A DNA stretch of 64,000 nt from Desulfospira joergensenii DSM 10085 (GCF_000420085.1 NZ_ATUG01000001.1:62001-126000), one strand, 5' to 3'. Shown: positions 18,833-27,396, counted from the stretch's first letter. Notes: a model not told the origin generated them from the letters alone. Numbers and translations: made by a program.

Positions 18833-20433
18833 TGAAATTCCACAGGCTTATCCAGTTCATCTGCCTTGGCCTGTTTGTCTTGAGCCTTGGCCTGGTCCCG
18901 CACCTGCCCCTGTTCCCTCCGGATACCTTTCTGCGGATGGATCCTCTGATCCTGATGGGGGCGGGCATTGCCGGACGGGTGGTGTTCTCTTTTTTCTGGA
19001 TCATCCTGCTGCTTCTTTTTACCACCCTGCTCCTGGGCCGGTATTTCTGCGGCCATGTCTGTCCCCTTGGCACATCCATTGATGTTGTGGACAAGCTGCT
19101 GGCCCCGTTCCGAAAAAAAAGGGCCTCCCCTTTTTTAAAGGCAAAACGCATCCGCTACCTGGTCCTTGTGTTTATCATGGCTTCGGCGCTTTTGGGGGTC
19201 TCATTTGTTTTCTGGGTTTCTCCCCTTGCCCTGGCAACCCGTTTATACGGGACGGTGCTGCTTCCCGTTATCCGGCTTCTGGCCTCCGGGGGCATTAATC
19301 TGCTCAGAAATTTTGATGTTGAGGTCCTGGCATATGTCGTCATTGCAGTGCCGCAGTTCACCCAGGTTTGGGCCACAAGCTTTGTCCTGCTCCTGATTTT
19401 TTCCGGGGGATTTTTCTCCCCCCGGTTTTTCTGTAAATTCCTCTGTCCTTCGGGCGCTGTTTTTTCTCTTTTTTCTTATAGGCCCCTGTTCAGGCGGCAG
19501 GTGGAAAAAAAGAAATGTACTGAGTGCGGACAATGCCTGAGGCATTGTCCCATGGAGGCAATTGACCCTGGCTACATGGAGGTGGATACCGGCTCCTGTA
19601 TGGTTTGCAGATCCTGCGAAACCATCTGCCCTGACCAGGCCGTTTCGTTTACATTATCCGGCAGATCCGAACCGATTAGATTCTCAAGGCCGAGGCGGGA
19701 TTTGATCATCGCAGCAGCCGCAGGGGCGGGTGCTTCCCTTCTGGCCCTGTCCAATGCATCCGGGTTCTATCCACCCGGTCATGTGCTGCCCGGGCCGGAG
19801 GGCGTGATCAGGCCTCCGGGCGCCTTGCCGGAAGCCCTTTTTCTTGCCCGGTGTGTCAGATGCGGGGTCTGTATGGCGGCTTGTCCCACCAATACTTTGC
19901 AGCCGGTGGGGCTGGCAGCAGGTTTCACAGGGCTTTTTTCCCCGGAGATATCTCCTGTAATGGGCCCCTGCGAACCGCAATGCTGCCAATGCGGCCGTGT
20001 CTGTCCAACCCAGGCGATTCCATTATTATCAAAATCCGAAAAACTTCATGCAAAAGCGGGGACCGCAAGGATCCTTTCCAACAGGTGTATCGCCTGGGAG
20101 CAGGAAAAGTCATGCCTGATCTGCGATGAAATTTGTCCCTTTGATGCAATTGAGTTAAAAACACTCAAACATTATTCGGTTGCCGTCCCGTTTATCAATG
20201 AAAATAAATGCTGGGGATGCGGGTTTTGCGAATACAAGTGTCCTATCAGTCCAGGAAAGGCCATCCGGGTAGAACCTTTCGGCGCACTGAGGTTATCCAA
20301 AGGCACCTATTCCAAAGCAGCCGTTCAGCAGGGGCTGGATTTGTCAATCGCCCGGAAAAAAACCGGTCACGCCGGAGGTTACCTTAAAGAAGATGAATCA
20401 TCCGAATCTCTGCCGCCCGGATTCACCGACTGA
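18832..20433 (+). CDS. NapH/RdxA-type membrane polyferredoxin
   Basis: A 533-residue membrane iron-sulfur protein. Four or five membrane helices lie in the first about 200 residues and carry two CxxxCP motifs (CGHVCPLG near 76 and CKFLCPSG near 205) typical of NapH/MauN/RdxA proteins. Two ferredoxin-type clusters follow (CTECGQCLRHCP and CMVCRSCETICP). After another hydrophobic, Tat-like stretch (about 283-305), four more Cys motifs appear (CVRCGVCMAACP, CCQCGRVCP, CLICDEICP and CWGCGFCEYKCP), resembling a NapG-type domain. It is therefore a fusion-like electron conduit across the membrane. It is coupled to the DUF362 gene and probably passes electrons to or from it. The terminal electron partners are not visible. 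Confidence 0.85.
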   Translation: MKFHRLIQFICLGLFVLSLGLVPHLPLFPPDTFLRMDPLILMGAGIAGRVVFSFFWIILLLLFTTLLLGRYFCGHVCPLGTSIDVVDKLLAPFRKKRASPFLKAKRIRYLVLVFIMASALLGVSFVFWVSPLALATRLYGTVLLPVIRLLASGGINLLRNFDVEVLAYVVIAVPQFTQVWATSFVLLLIFSGGFFSPRFFCKFLCPSGAVFSLFSYRPLFRRQVEKKKCTECGQCLRHCPMEAIDPGYMEVDTGSCMVCRSCETICPDQAVSFTLSGRSEPIRFSRPRRDLIIAAAAGAGASLLALSNASGFYPPGHVLPGPEGVIRPPGALPEALFLARCVRCGVCMAACPTNTLQPVGLAAGFTGLFSPEISPVMGPCEPQCCQCGRVCPTQAIPLLSKSEKLHAKAGTARILSNRCIAWEQEKSCLICDEICPFDAIELKTLKHYSVAVPFINENKCWGCGFCEYKCPISPGKAIRVEPFGALRLSKGTYSKAAVQQGLDLSIARKKTGHAGGYLKEDESSESLPPGFTD

Positions 20434-20549
20434 GTTATCCCGTCACCTCAACAAAAAACATGCTGACGGACAAGCCGCAGTAAAGGGGAAGCATGCATGA
20501 AAAGCGGAATGCGGAATGGCGGCGGAATGGTGGAATGGCCGTTGGCGGA

Positions 20550-21496
20550 ATGGGGTCGATCCGTATCAACTAATTGAAATAACAATAAATCACCTCTAAA
20601 AACACTCCAATTATGGGTATATTTTCCACTTTCCGGGGCCAAAAACAAAGATATAGAAAAAAACAGCCAGATTATGGCAAGAGCAAAGAGACATTATATA
20701 CCCAGACAAGTTTGGCACATTACCCACCGGTGTCATAAACGAGAGTTCCTGCTTAAATTCGTTAAGGATCGGCAGCGGTGGATCCAATGACTTTTCTAAG
20801 TGAAACATAGATATGCGTCTAACTATCCAAAATTATGTTGTCACATCCAATCATGTCCATCTTCTGATTGTCGATTATAAAGACAGAATGACGATCCCCA
20901 AGGCCATCCAATTGACAGCCGGACGGATTGCACAAGAATACAATCAAAAAAAAAAGCGTAAAGGTGCCTATTGGGAGGATCGATACCATGCAACTGCAAT
21001 CGAAACCGGCAGTCATCTATTGAGATGTCTTGTATATATTGATTTGAACATGGTCCGTGCTGGCGTCGTTTCTCATCCTTCAAAATGGATATTTGGCGGC
21101 TTAAAGAAATTCACTCTCCACGTCGCAAATCCATCCTCATCAATTATAAAAAGCTTGCAAGCCTGTCAGGCTGTGAGTCCTATGCTTCATTTCAGAATTT
21201 GCATCGGAATTTGGTAAACGATGCATTGGAAAAAGATAAAATCAAACGGGAAGCCCGGTGGAGCCAAAGCATTGCTGTAGGTGAAAAACAATTCGTTACT
21301 GATATAAAAAAGAAGCTTGGTATCAAAGCATTGGGAAGGAAAACACAATCATTGGATGAAGGATTCCAGCTGCGGGAAGAGGTAATGCCCTATACCGCTG
21401 GTTTTGATGCCGAAAACAGCGATATAGCCCAAAAAAACGCATACAAATGGGACACATCCCAAAAATTTTCAATGAGTTAGTGTGGCCCGGCCCCAT
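20550..21496 (+). mobile_element. REP-associated-type (Y1) transposase element, copy C, degenerate mosaic
   Basis: 947 bases. The left box is decayed (ATGGGGTCGATCC at 20550) and the right box is TGGCCCGGCCCCAT at 21483-21496. The left flank is a GCGGAATGG array (about 20498-20549) and the right flank is AACAACTAACAACATAACA. The 5' third differs from A and B, while the rest is nearly identical to A. Confidence 0.7.
20674..21480 (+). pseudogene. REP-associated tyrosine transposase, copy C (stops and frameshift)
   Basis: The start and first about 35 codons are homologous to copy B. At about 20788 the Trp codon of QWL is TGA, and a TAA follows a few codons later, so no long product is made. It carries the same one-base deletion as copy A near 21100 (GGCTTAAAG versus GGCTATAATG). 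From about 20878 on it matches copy A almost base for base, whereas 20704-20877 is clearly diverged from both A and B. Confidence 0.8.
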
Positions 21497-21520
21497 AACA
21501 ACTAACAACATAACAATACA

Positions 21521-21740
21521 CAAAACCATGGTTTAAGAAACAATAATAACAAATTGGGTTGCACCAGGAAACCATATCCGATATAGAAAAATATTCGGTT
21601 GCAATATCTCTTTCTCCTTCCTTCTTTCCCTTCCCCCCCAAAATGTAACCGAAGGGGCGGAGCCTTGCTACCAACACTCAATTCACCTCTTTGCACTACT
21701 CCGAACGTTTCCATGATAAACACGGCTATTTTTTCCCGGA
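21521..21740. repeat. Dispersed non-coding repeat, copy 2
   Basis: Match to 7790-8005, starting at AAAACCATGGTTTAAGAAAC just outside copy C and running to about the TTTCCATGATAAACACGG block. It abuts an IS3 orfA relic on its right. Confidence 0.6.
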
Positions 21741-21744
21741 CACA

Positions 21745-22027
21745 AGTCCACTGCCAGGCTGTAAATGACTTTCTGCGGTTCTTTGAGTTCTTTTTCAAGC
21801 TCTTGAATTCTTTCTTCTTCAGTCAATGCTTCATTGCCATTACCGGGGAAGCCTGATTTCCCCTTGGATAGGCCGTATTCACGGCGTCAGCGATATAATA
21901 GATCTTTGGGAATTCCTAAATTTTCATCAGCCTCTGAGACCGTCCGCCCAGGTTCAGGACACAATAAAACAGCATTCGGTTTGAAATCTCGATCGCACGT
22001 TCTTGTTTGGTCAATCTTTTCCTCCAT
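21745..22027 (-). pseudogene. IS3-family orfA relic
   Basis: The minus strand from ATG 22027 reads through about 94 codons with orfA features: EPGRTVSEADENLGIPKDLLYR, then a TGA where IS3 proteins have Trp, then RREYG, GFPGNGNEALTEEE and a Leu-zipper-like run IQELEKELK. The helix-turn-helix and zipper are characteristic of IS3/IS150 orfA. No orfB or inverted repeats remain. It is a decayed insertion. Confidence 0.65.
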
Positions 22028-22133
22028 AATTTCAAATTACAGAGGCTTAACTTAGAGGGCACAATCTCTGGGAAGGATCATCCAGGTGTACAGAAGAAGC
22101 TGTCCACCGCTAAATAAAGGAAAGGAGGTTATT

Positions 22134-22352
22134 ATGAACGAATTTATATTGGTGAAATTTCATGAAACCCGTGAAGTAATTATCAATGGAACTGCATCAG
22201 GTTACAGCACTGGCGAAGTTATTGAGGTTGAAGCAGGGACGCACACAATCAGCCTGACAGGAGAGACCAATTTCACTCCATCAGCACAGGATGAAACGCC
22301 CTCCGGGACATCTCCCATTCAACCTTTAATGGTCAATTTTTTAAGGGTATAG
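22134..22352 (+). CDS. Small PEGA-like protein
   Basis: A 72-residue protein. ATG 22134 is chosen over an upstream in-frame ATG because AAAGGAGG lies just before it. The segment EVIINGTASGYSTGEVIEVEAGTHTISL has the beta-strand, turn, 'G-x-H-x-I' layout of a single PEGA repeat, a surface beta-domain. There is no signal peptide, so its location is uncertain. Its stop codon overlaps the possible GTG start of the patatin lipoprotein gene, implying an operon. Confidence 0.6.
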   Translation: MNEFILVKFHETREVIINGTASGYSTGEVIEVEAGTHTISLTGETNFTPSAQDETPSGTSPIQPLMVNFLRV

Positions 22353-22357
22353 TGATT

Positions 22358-23752
22358 ATGAAAAGAATACGAGAAAGCATTTACCTGCTCTTGATCCTGG
22401 TTCTCAGCAGTTGCTCGCATTACTTGATCAATGATCCCAAATCCATTTATGAACCTGATTACGGCTATCGATATTTGCCAAGGTCACAGACAATTGACCA
22501 GGACAAAATTTTTGTTGCGCTGGCGTTCTCCGGTGGCGGCACTCGTGCTGCAGCTCTTTCTTATGGGGTGATGGAAAAGCTCAATTCCACCCCGATACGA
22601 AATGGTTCTTCAACATTATTGAATGAAGTTGATGTGATTTCATCAGTCTCTGGCGGTTCTTTTACGTCTGCCTATTACGGGCTTTTCGGCGGCCATATCT
22701 TCACTGATTTTAAAGACAAATTTCTTTACCGTGACATTCAGGGTGAGCTTTTAGGCAAATTGGTCAATCCTGTGAACTGGTTCCGGCTGATGTCACCCAA
22801 TTTTAACCGTATCGACTTGGCAATAGAACATTATAATAAAACCATATTTGACAAAAAAACCTATAAAGATCTGATAAACAGTGGCAGGCAGCCGTTCATC
22901 GCCATAAATGCTACCAACCTTACTACTGGCAGCCAGTTTGTCTTTACGCAACCGACATTTGACATTTTGGGTTCAGATCTCTCAACCCTTCCAGTTGCCC
23001 GTGCGGTTGCCTCATCATCGGCCTTCCCCTTTTTGCTTTCTCCTGTAAGTTACAAAAATCATCCAAAGTCACAGGGTTTTTATGTAAATAAGGATATCAG
23101 CAATGGATTCAAGGATAAATACGACGGTCCCAATCCCCGCCGCTACATATGGGCCAATAACCAGTATATTTATCATGCAGACAAGCCAAAACACCCTTAT
23201 GTGCATTTAATGGATGGTGGACTATCGGATAATATAGGCGTCCGGTATCTTGCGGATAACTTTAACCGCTCGTCGGGTTTCATCTATCAGCGCAAAACAG
23301 CGATTAAAGAACTGGCTGTCATTGTCGTAAATGCAAAGACCCAGCCACCTGAACATCTTGATGAAAAGGAGTCTCCTCCCAACCTGATCGATGTGGCCTA
23401 CAAGACAGCTACCGTGAGCATGGATAATTACAGCTTTGAAACTGTCCAAATGATCAGTGATCTTCTGAACATCAGCAGCCGAGCCGCCCGGGAAATCCTG
23501 GATTGTCAGGCTGTTATTGATCAGCATTGCAGCTCACCATACCAATTGCCGAAAATGGGGCATCAGTTTAATATCACAGTGGTTGAAATCAATTTTTTAA
23601 ATGTGATCGATTCTGAAAAACGGAAGCGACTGCTCAGTCTTCCAACCTCTTTCTCTTTGACCAAGCCGCAGGTGGAGGAATTGATCAGCGTCGGCGGAGA
23701 ATTACTGGAACAATCAAAGGCATTTAATGATTTAATGGCAAGAATAAAGTAG
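22358..23752 (+). CDS. Patatin-like phospholipase, lipoprotein
   Basis: A 464-residue exported lipoprotein with a patatin domain. The N-terminus is basic, then hydrophobic, then lipobox LSSC with the lipidated Cys at residue 19. The oxyanion loop is FSGGGTRAAAL (about 57-67), the nucleophile is the Ser in SVSGGS near 97 and the catalytic Asp is in DGGLSDN near 289, so the Ser-Asp dyad is complete and activity on lipids is likely. ATG 22358 is preferred; a GTG at 22352 overlapping the previous stop is possible. It is co-directional with the small PEGA-like gene and the hydrolase downstream, forming a group of envelope lipid-acting proteins inside the island. There are no surrounding defence genes to suggest a CBASS-type role, and its export argues against that. 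Confidence 0.85.
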   Translation: MKRIRESIYLLLILVLSSCSHYLINDPKSIYEPDYGYRYLPRSQTIDQDKIFVALAFSGGGTRAAALSYGVMEKLNSTPIRNGSSTLLNEVDVISSVSGGSFTSAYYGLFGGHIFTDFKDKFLYRDIQGELLGKLVNPVNWFRLMSPNFNRIDLAIEHYNKTIFDKKTYKDLINSGRQPFIAINATNLTTGSQFVFTQPTFDILGSDLSTLPVARAVASSSAFPFLLSPVSYKNHPKSQGFYVNKDISNGFKDKYDGPNPRRYIWANNQYIYHADKPKHPYVHLMDGGLSDNIGVRYLADNFNRSSGFIYQRKTAIKELAVIVVNAKTQPPEHLDEKESPPNLIDVAYKTATVSMDNYSFETVQMISDLLNISSRAAREILDCQAVIDQHCSSPYQLPKMGHQFNITVVEINFLNVIDSEKRKRLLSLPTSFSLTKPQVEELISVGGELLEQSKAFNDLMARIK

Positions 23753-23975
23753 CGGTCTATACTTGAAAACTGATCCTGCCGCGAAAAACTGGACTTGAAC
23801 CAACGAATAAAGATGGATCGTTTGAGCAGTGCAGCATTTTTTAGGCAGGACACCCGATGTTTGTATAACGGCCATGGGCCGATCGGGTTTTTCCTCCAGG
23901 CTTGCCTGCAACGAAGGTAAAAACGTAATACTCGAGTTGCCGAGAGTTTCTTAAAAAAAATTAGGAGAAATAAAA

Positions 23976-25097
23976 ATGAAAATAGCAGCGATTCTTTTAC
24001 CAGTATTAATAATGCCTTTATCCAGCACCTATGCACTTGAATATAAAGGCGATCTAAATAGCTTTGAAAAATTTGTTACTCAATACAACCTCGACTGGCC
24101 AGTCCCGAAAAAAATTGATTATTTTGAACCAATCAAAGGAAAGGGTCTTATTCGCTATGCACACTGGATACCTGGCAACGAGGGGAATGGAAATGTTGTA
24201 GTTCATTTTAATGGCAGAACCGAATTTATAGAAAAAAATATTTACACTTACAAAGATCTAATAAAAAAAGGCTTTGAAGTATGGTCTTTGGATTGGCGTG
24301 GTCAAGGACTGTCGACACACGATTTAAAAGAAAAACAAAAGCATCATATATCCTCTTTCGATGAGTATGTAAATGATGCCAATTATTTTGTAGATAAAGT
24401 AATTAACCTTAAAAAATACAGGGGCAAAAAGGTATTGTTGGCTCACTCTATGGGCGGACAAATCGCTTTGCGCTATTTACTGCAAGAAAGGGATAGCCAA
24501 TTTGATTTCGCAATTCTGAGTTCTCCGCTATTGAAAATTCCAAAAGATTCATTTTGGTTGCGGATCGGTAACAAGATTAAGAAGTTTTTTATGAAAGAAT
24601 CCTGTGTCTTGTCGAAAAATCCAGACTGGGTTGGTGATTTCGAGAAAGGGAAGGCATGCAGCTTAATTGGATCCTCCAAAATAGAAAATAGTGAGCTAAT
24701 AAATGCCAACGACACAAAAAATTATTCCAATGACTTCCATAAAATAGCCGAAATCAATTGTCTTATTGAATCAAGCATCGGTGCCAATGGAAAGGAAAAC
24801 CCAGATCTTCGATTGGCATGCCCAACAAGCAATTGGTTAAATGCTGCTTTTGATTCCACGGATCTTACCATGGAGTTGGCAAGTAAACTAAATATTCCGA
24901 CACTGATTGTCAGAGCGAAACCAGACACAGCAGTTGACCCGGAGGGTCAAGATGATTTTTGCAATTTGTCTGAAAACTGCAAACTTGTATCCGTTCCCGT
25001 CATGGAAGGAATTCAGCCTGGTCATGAATTGTTGATTGAAAAAGAAATAGTAAGAAAATTTTTCTTTGACAAGTTTTATGAACACATAGGTTTGTAA
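23976..25097 (+). CDS. Exported alpha/beta hydrolase (lysophospholipase/monoacylglycerol lipase type)
   Basis: A 373-residue protein with a cleavable signal peptide (about 1-21, ending TYALE). The serine-aminopeptidase/Hydrolase_4 fold is indicated by WSLDWRGQGLS near 112, the nucleophile elbow AHSMGGQ near 155, an Asp in RAKPDTAVDP near 320 and a His in QPGHELL near 351. The catalytic triad is therefore complete. PldB-like enzymes of this type deacylate lysophospholipids or acylglycerols. Several Cys in the cap region (CVLSKN, CSLIG, NCLIE, ACPTS, FCNLSENC) suggest disulfides in the periplasm. ATG 23976 follows an AGGAGA site. It lies 223 bases after the patatin gene; I see nothing in that gap. 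Confidence 0.8.
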   Translation: MKIAAILLPVLIMPLSSTYALEYKGDLNSFEKFVTQYNLDWPVPKKIDYFEPIKGKGLIRYAHWIPGNEGNGNVVVHFNGRTEFIEKNIYTYKDLIKKGFEVWSLDWRGQGLSTHDLKEKQKHHISSFDEYVNDANYFVDKVINLKKYRGKKVLLAHSMGGQIALRYLLQERDSQFDFAILSSPLLKIPKDSFWLRIGNKIKKFFMKESCVLSKNPDWVGDFEKGKACSLIGSSKIENSELINANDTKNYSNDFHKIAEINCLIESSIGANGKENPDLRLACPTSNWLNAAFDSTDLTMELASKLNIPTLIVRAKPDTAVDPEGQDDFCNLSENCKLVSVPVMEGIQPGHELLIEKEIVRKFFFDKFYEHIGL

Positions 25098-25137
25098 CTG
25101 GTTACCAAGCCTTACAATGAAACCGATACTGCTACCC

Positions 25138-25704
25138 TACAATAGAATAAAAAAAAACGGAAAGGTGCTTATGGGAGGATCGGTATCATGCAACCGCCAT
25201 CGAAACGGGCAGACACCTCCTGCGTTGTCTTGTATATATTGATTTAAACATGGTACGTGCCGGGGGGATATCTCATCCTAAGGAATGGGCTTCTGGCGGA
25301 TATGATGAAATCCAGTCCCCACGCCGCAAGTCAATCCTTATCAATTACAAAAAACTTGCAGAATTGTCGTTTGTGACTCCTATGCTTCATTTCAGAGCTC
25401 GCACAAAACTTAGTACATGATGCTTTGGAAACAGATAAAAGCAAACGGGAATCCCGATGGAGCCAAAGCATTGCGGTCGGTGAAAAACAATTCGTTACCG
25501 ATATAAAAAAGAGACTTGGTTTTAAAGCAGTGGGGAGAAAAATAAAATCCTTAGGTGATGGATTCCAGGTTCGGGAAGAATAAAGCCCTATATCGATGAT
25601 TTTGATGCCGAAAACAGCAAAATAGCGCCGAAAAATGCCTATAAATGGGATACATTTTCTGAAATTTCAGAATGTTAATGTGACTGTTCGTATGGCCCGA
25701 CCCC
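25138..25704 (+). pseudogene. REP-associated transposase relic, copy D (5'-truncated)
   Basis: Homology to copy B starts abruptly at the RKKRKGAYWEDRYHATAIE region and runs to the right box TGGCCCGACCCC at 25693. About 20% of bases differ, with indels (for example the TTGCAGAATTGTCGTTTGTGA stretch) that break the frame. It is unshifted at the position where A and C share a deletion. The left third is missing, so this is the oldest copy. Confidence 0.75.
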
Positions 25705-25774
25705 GACCAACCCCGACCAACCCCGACCAACCCCGACCAACCCCGACCAACCCCGACCAACCCCGACCCCATAT
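25693..25774. repeat. Tandem 10-bp repeat inside the right terminal box of copy D
   Basis: CCCCGACCAA is repeated six times in perfect register (25701-25760), followed by CCCCGACCCCAT. The array separates the two halves of the usual end box TGGCCCGACCCCAT, as if the box itself had been expanded. The remaining bases to 25918 hold no gene apart from the ribosome site of the next one. Confidence 0.85.
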
Positions 25775-25918
25775 CAGACCGTATGATTGATTTTGATGAC
25801 TGAAAAACTAAAACGGTAAAACCCAAGAGACTGTGAAAAATTTCATAGCAGCAAATGACTACTTCTCAAAAATGACTTTTTCTACAGACTCGTTACAATA
25901 GCTAACAAGGACCATATA

Positions 25919-26275
25919 ATGCCAAAAAAAATTCCGAGATTATTCTTTTTATTAACGTACGTCTTTCTCTTATCTGGATGTGCATACCAATACACCGATG
26001 GCAATGGGGCTCGCCATATTATTGGCTTTGCACATGTTATTCAAAAGGAAACTAAAGAACAAAAAAAAGAGATGTTAGTGCAACAGGTTTCCGTTATTGG
26101 CGTTTCAATTTTGATGTTGCCAGAACACTCAGGTGTGGCTGTCGGATACACTAAAAATTTCAGTATCGAAATACTTAAAGATGACGTAAGTGGTGAATTG
26201 TCAATAGATACTGACAATCCATCAAGCTTTAAATATAAAGATATAAACTCAATATTAAAGGAGAAAAACAAGTGA
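25919..26275 (+). CDS. Small lipoprotein, unknown function
   Basis: A 118-residue protein with a basic N-terminus, a hydrophobic stretch and lipobox LSGC (Cys near 21), so it should be lipidated and anchored in the envelope. The rest is a mixed beta protein with no motif that I recognise; a Lys/Gln-rich segment ETKEQKKEML occurs near 42. An AAGGA site precedes ATG 25919. Its stop overlaps the GTG start of the next lipoprotein gene (GTGA), so the two are translationally coupled and probably form a complex or share a location. Confidence 0.65.
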   Translation: MPKKIPRLFFLLTYVFLLSGCAYQYTDGNGARHIIGFAHVIQKETKEQKKEMLVQQVSVIGVSILMLPEHSGVAVGYTKNFSIEILKDDVSGELSIDTDNPSSFKYKDINSILKEKNK

Positions 26276-27231
26276 ATAAAAAAACTCGTATATGTAATTT
26301 TATTTTAACATTATTTATTTGCTTTAGTGTTGTTGGATGCTCAACCGGTAAAAATAATGTTTTGTTTATCACAAAAACTTCCCTGGGAATAGATGTAGAC
26401 TCAAAGCCTCCGACATTTGAAGTAGGTTATGATCGAAAAGAGGGAACTGTTGCCCCTGTTTTTGGAAAGGGAAAAATTCTTTCACAAATGTCATCATTTA
26501 CTACAGATGATGGGATCGTGAGTCAGGCTATAGGACAAAGCTTTGCAACAGGACGGGCAGCTGAAATCTTGAGTAAGTATATAGGCACTTTATCTTCTCA
26601 GGATACACCTGCAACTATACCTACAGCAGAAATGACGGGAAACTCCTCATTAGTTGATGTACCGGATCGAAAGAGATATTTTTTTGGAACTGATACTGTA
26701 TTTGGTTTTAAAGTGGGGTTAGGGGTTGAAACAGGAGGAATCCCAGATAGTGTAAATCTTGGCTACAAACGAAAGGAAATTGCATTGGTTCCATTGATTA
26801 ATTTTCAGGAAAATGGTGTAGATAAAGTTGCGTTGGCTTCTTTAATTGCAACGGCAGGATTATCTACCAATGCTAATCCAGGGGTTGGATCAGCGCTACA
26901 ATATTCACAGTTCTTTGCAACTGGGCAGGCTGCAACAAACTTGGCAGCCATACCTGAAATTAGAACATCTGTAGCTCCAAAGATAATTCCAGATGCTGCG
27001 GCAATTATTGATCTCAGAAAAGGATCATTCGTAAAATCCAATTCTGGTACTTTACTTCAATCATACTGGAAGCCGGACGGTACTCGTAACACTACAAATG
27101 AAGCCAATATCAAATCCTGGATGAACAATAATGGAATTTCTACTGCGCCAGGCATGATAACTATGTTTATTAACAGCAAAGTGCTCGGTGAAGCGAGAGA
27201 CAAAGCAGTAAAAGACCTAGGCCTACAATAA
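26272..27231 (+). CDS. Lipoprotein with an internally duplicated domain, unknown function
   Basis: A 319-residue lipoprotein (lipobox VVGC, Cys near 23) of unknown function. The mature part contains two related halves. A strand pair ending in FEVGYDRKEGTVAPVF near 43-60 is echoed by VNLGYKRKEIALVPLI near 163-178. FATGRAAEIL near 90 is echoed by FATGQAATNL near 221. Each half is therefore a beta-strand pair followed by an Ala-rich helix. The C-terminal 60 residues lie outside the duplication. It starts with GTG overlapping the upstream lipoprotein stop and is followed by a 48-codon gene, all in one probable operon. Confidence 0.65.
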   Translation: MNKKTRICNFILTLFICFSVVGCSTGKNNVLFITKTSLGIDVDSKPPTFEVGYDRKEGTVAPVFGKGKILSQMSSFTTDDGIVSQAIGQSFATGRAAEILSKYIGTLSSQDTPATIPTAEMTGNSSLVDVPDRKRYFFGTDTVFGFKVGLGVETGGIPDSVNLGYKRKEIALVPLINFQENGVDKVALASLIATAGLSTNANPGVGSALQYSQFFATGQAATNLAAIPEIRTSVAPKIIPDAAAIIDLRKGSFVKSNSGTLLQSYWKPDGTRNTTNEANIKSWMNNNGISTAPGMITMFINSKVLGEARDKAVKDLGLQ

Positions 27232-27249
27232 TTAACCGGAGGTTATATT

Positions 27250-27396
27250 ATGACTATTGAACGAATTCTTATAGATATCCCCGAAGATGAAGTAGATAGA
27301 ATTGTTGCAGATTTTGAAAGTGAAGGTTGCACTACCCAAAAAATCGAACAAGATGATGGACTATGGACGGTTAAAGCACAGTGCCCTGAGCAATAA
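27250..27396 (+). CDS. Small acidic protein (48 residues)
   Basis: ATG 27250 is preceded by GGAGG at the right distance. It encodes 48 residues with IDIPEDEVDRIVADFESEG in the middle, net acidic, with two Cys. There is no signal peptide, so it is probably cytoplasmic. The alternation looks like one helix flanked by strands. It follows the duplicated lipoprotein gene by 18 bases, so it belongs to that operon. The function is unknown. The IS481-type element begins 25 bases later. Confidence 0.55.
   Translation: MTIERILIDIPEDEVDRIVADFESEGCTTQKIEQDDGLWTVKAQCPEQ

Noticed and set aside
20674..21480. Recoding of stop codons in transposase copy C
   Set aside because: Several stops and a shared deletion occur together, and the intact copy B shows the normal frame, so it is simply broken.
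21477..21798. Short minus-strand frames in the dispersed repeat (for example ARLRPFGYI)
   Set aside because: The frames are not conserved between the two repeat copies, so the repeat is treated as non-coding.
21745..22027. Selenocysteine at the TGA of the IS3 orfA frame
   Set aside because: IS3 proteins have Trp here (LLYRW), so TGG to TGA decay explains it, and the element is a fragment without orfB.
22358..23752. Patatin gene as a CBASS-type phage-defence effector
   Set aside because: It is an exported lipoprotein and no cyclase or accessory gene is nearby.
25693..25774. Possible CRISPR array
   Set aside because: The units are 10 bases and head-to-tail without spacers, so it is a simple tandem repeat within an element end.
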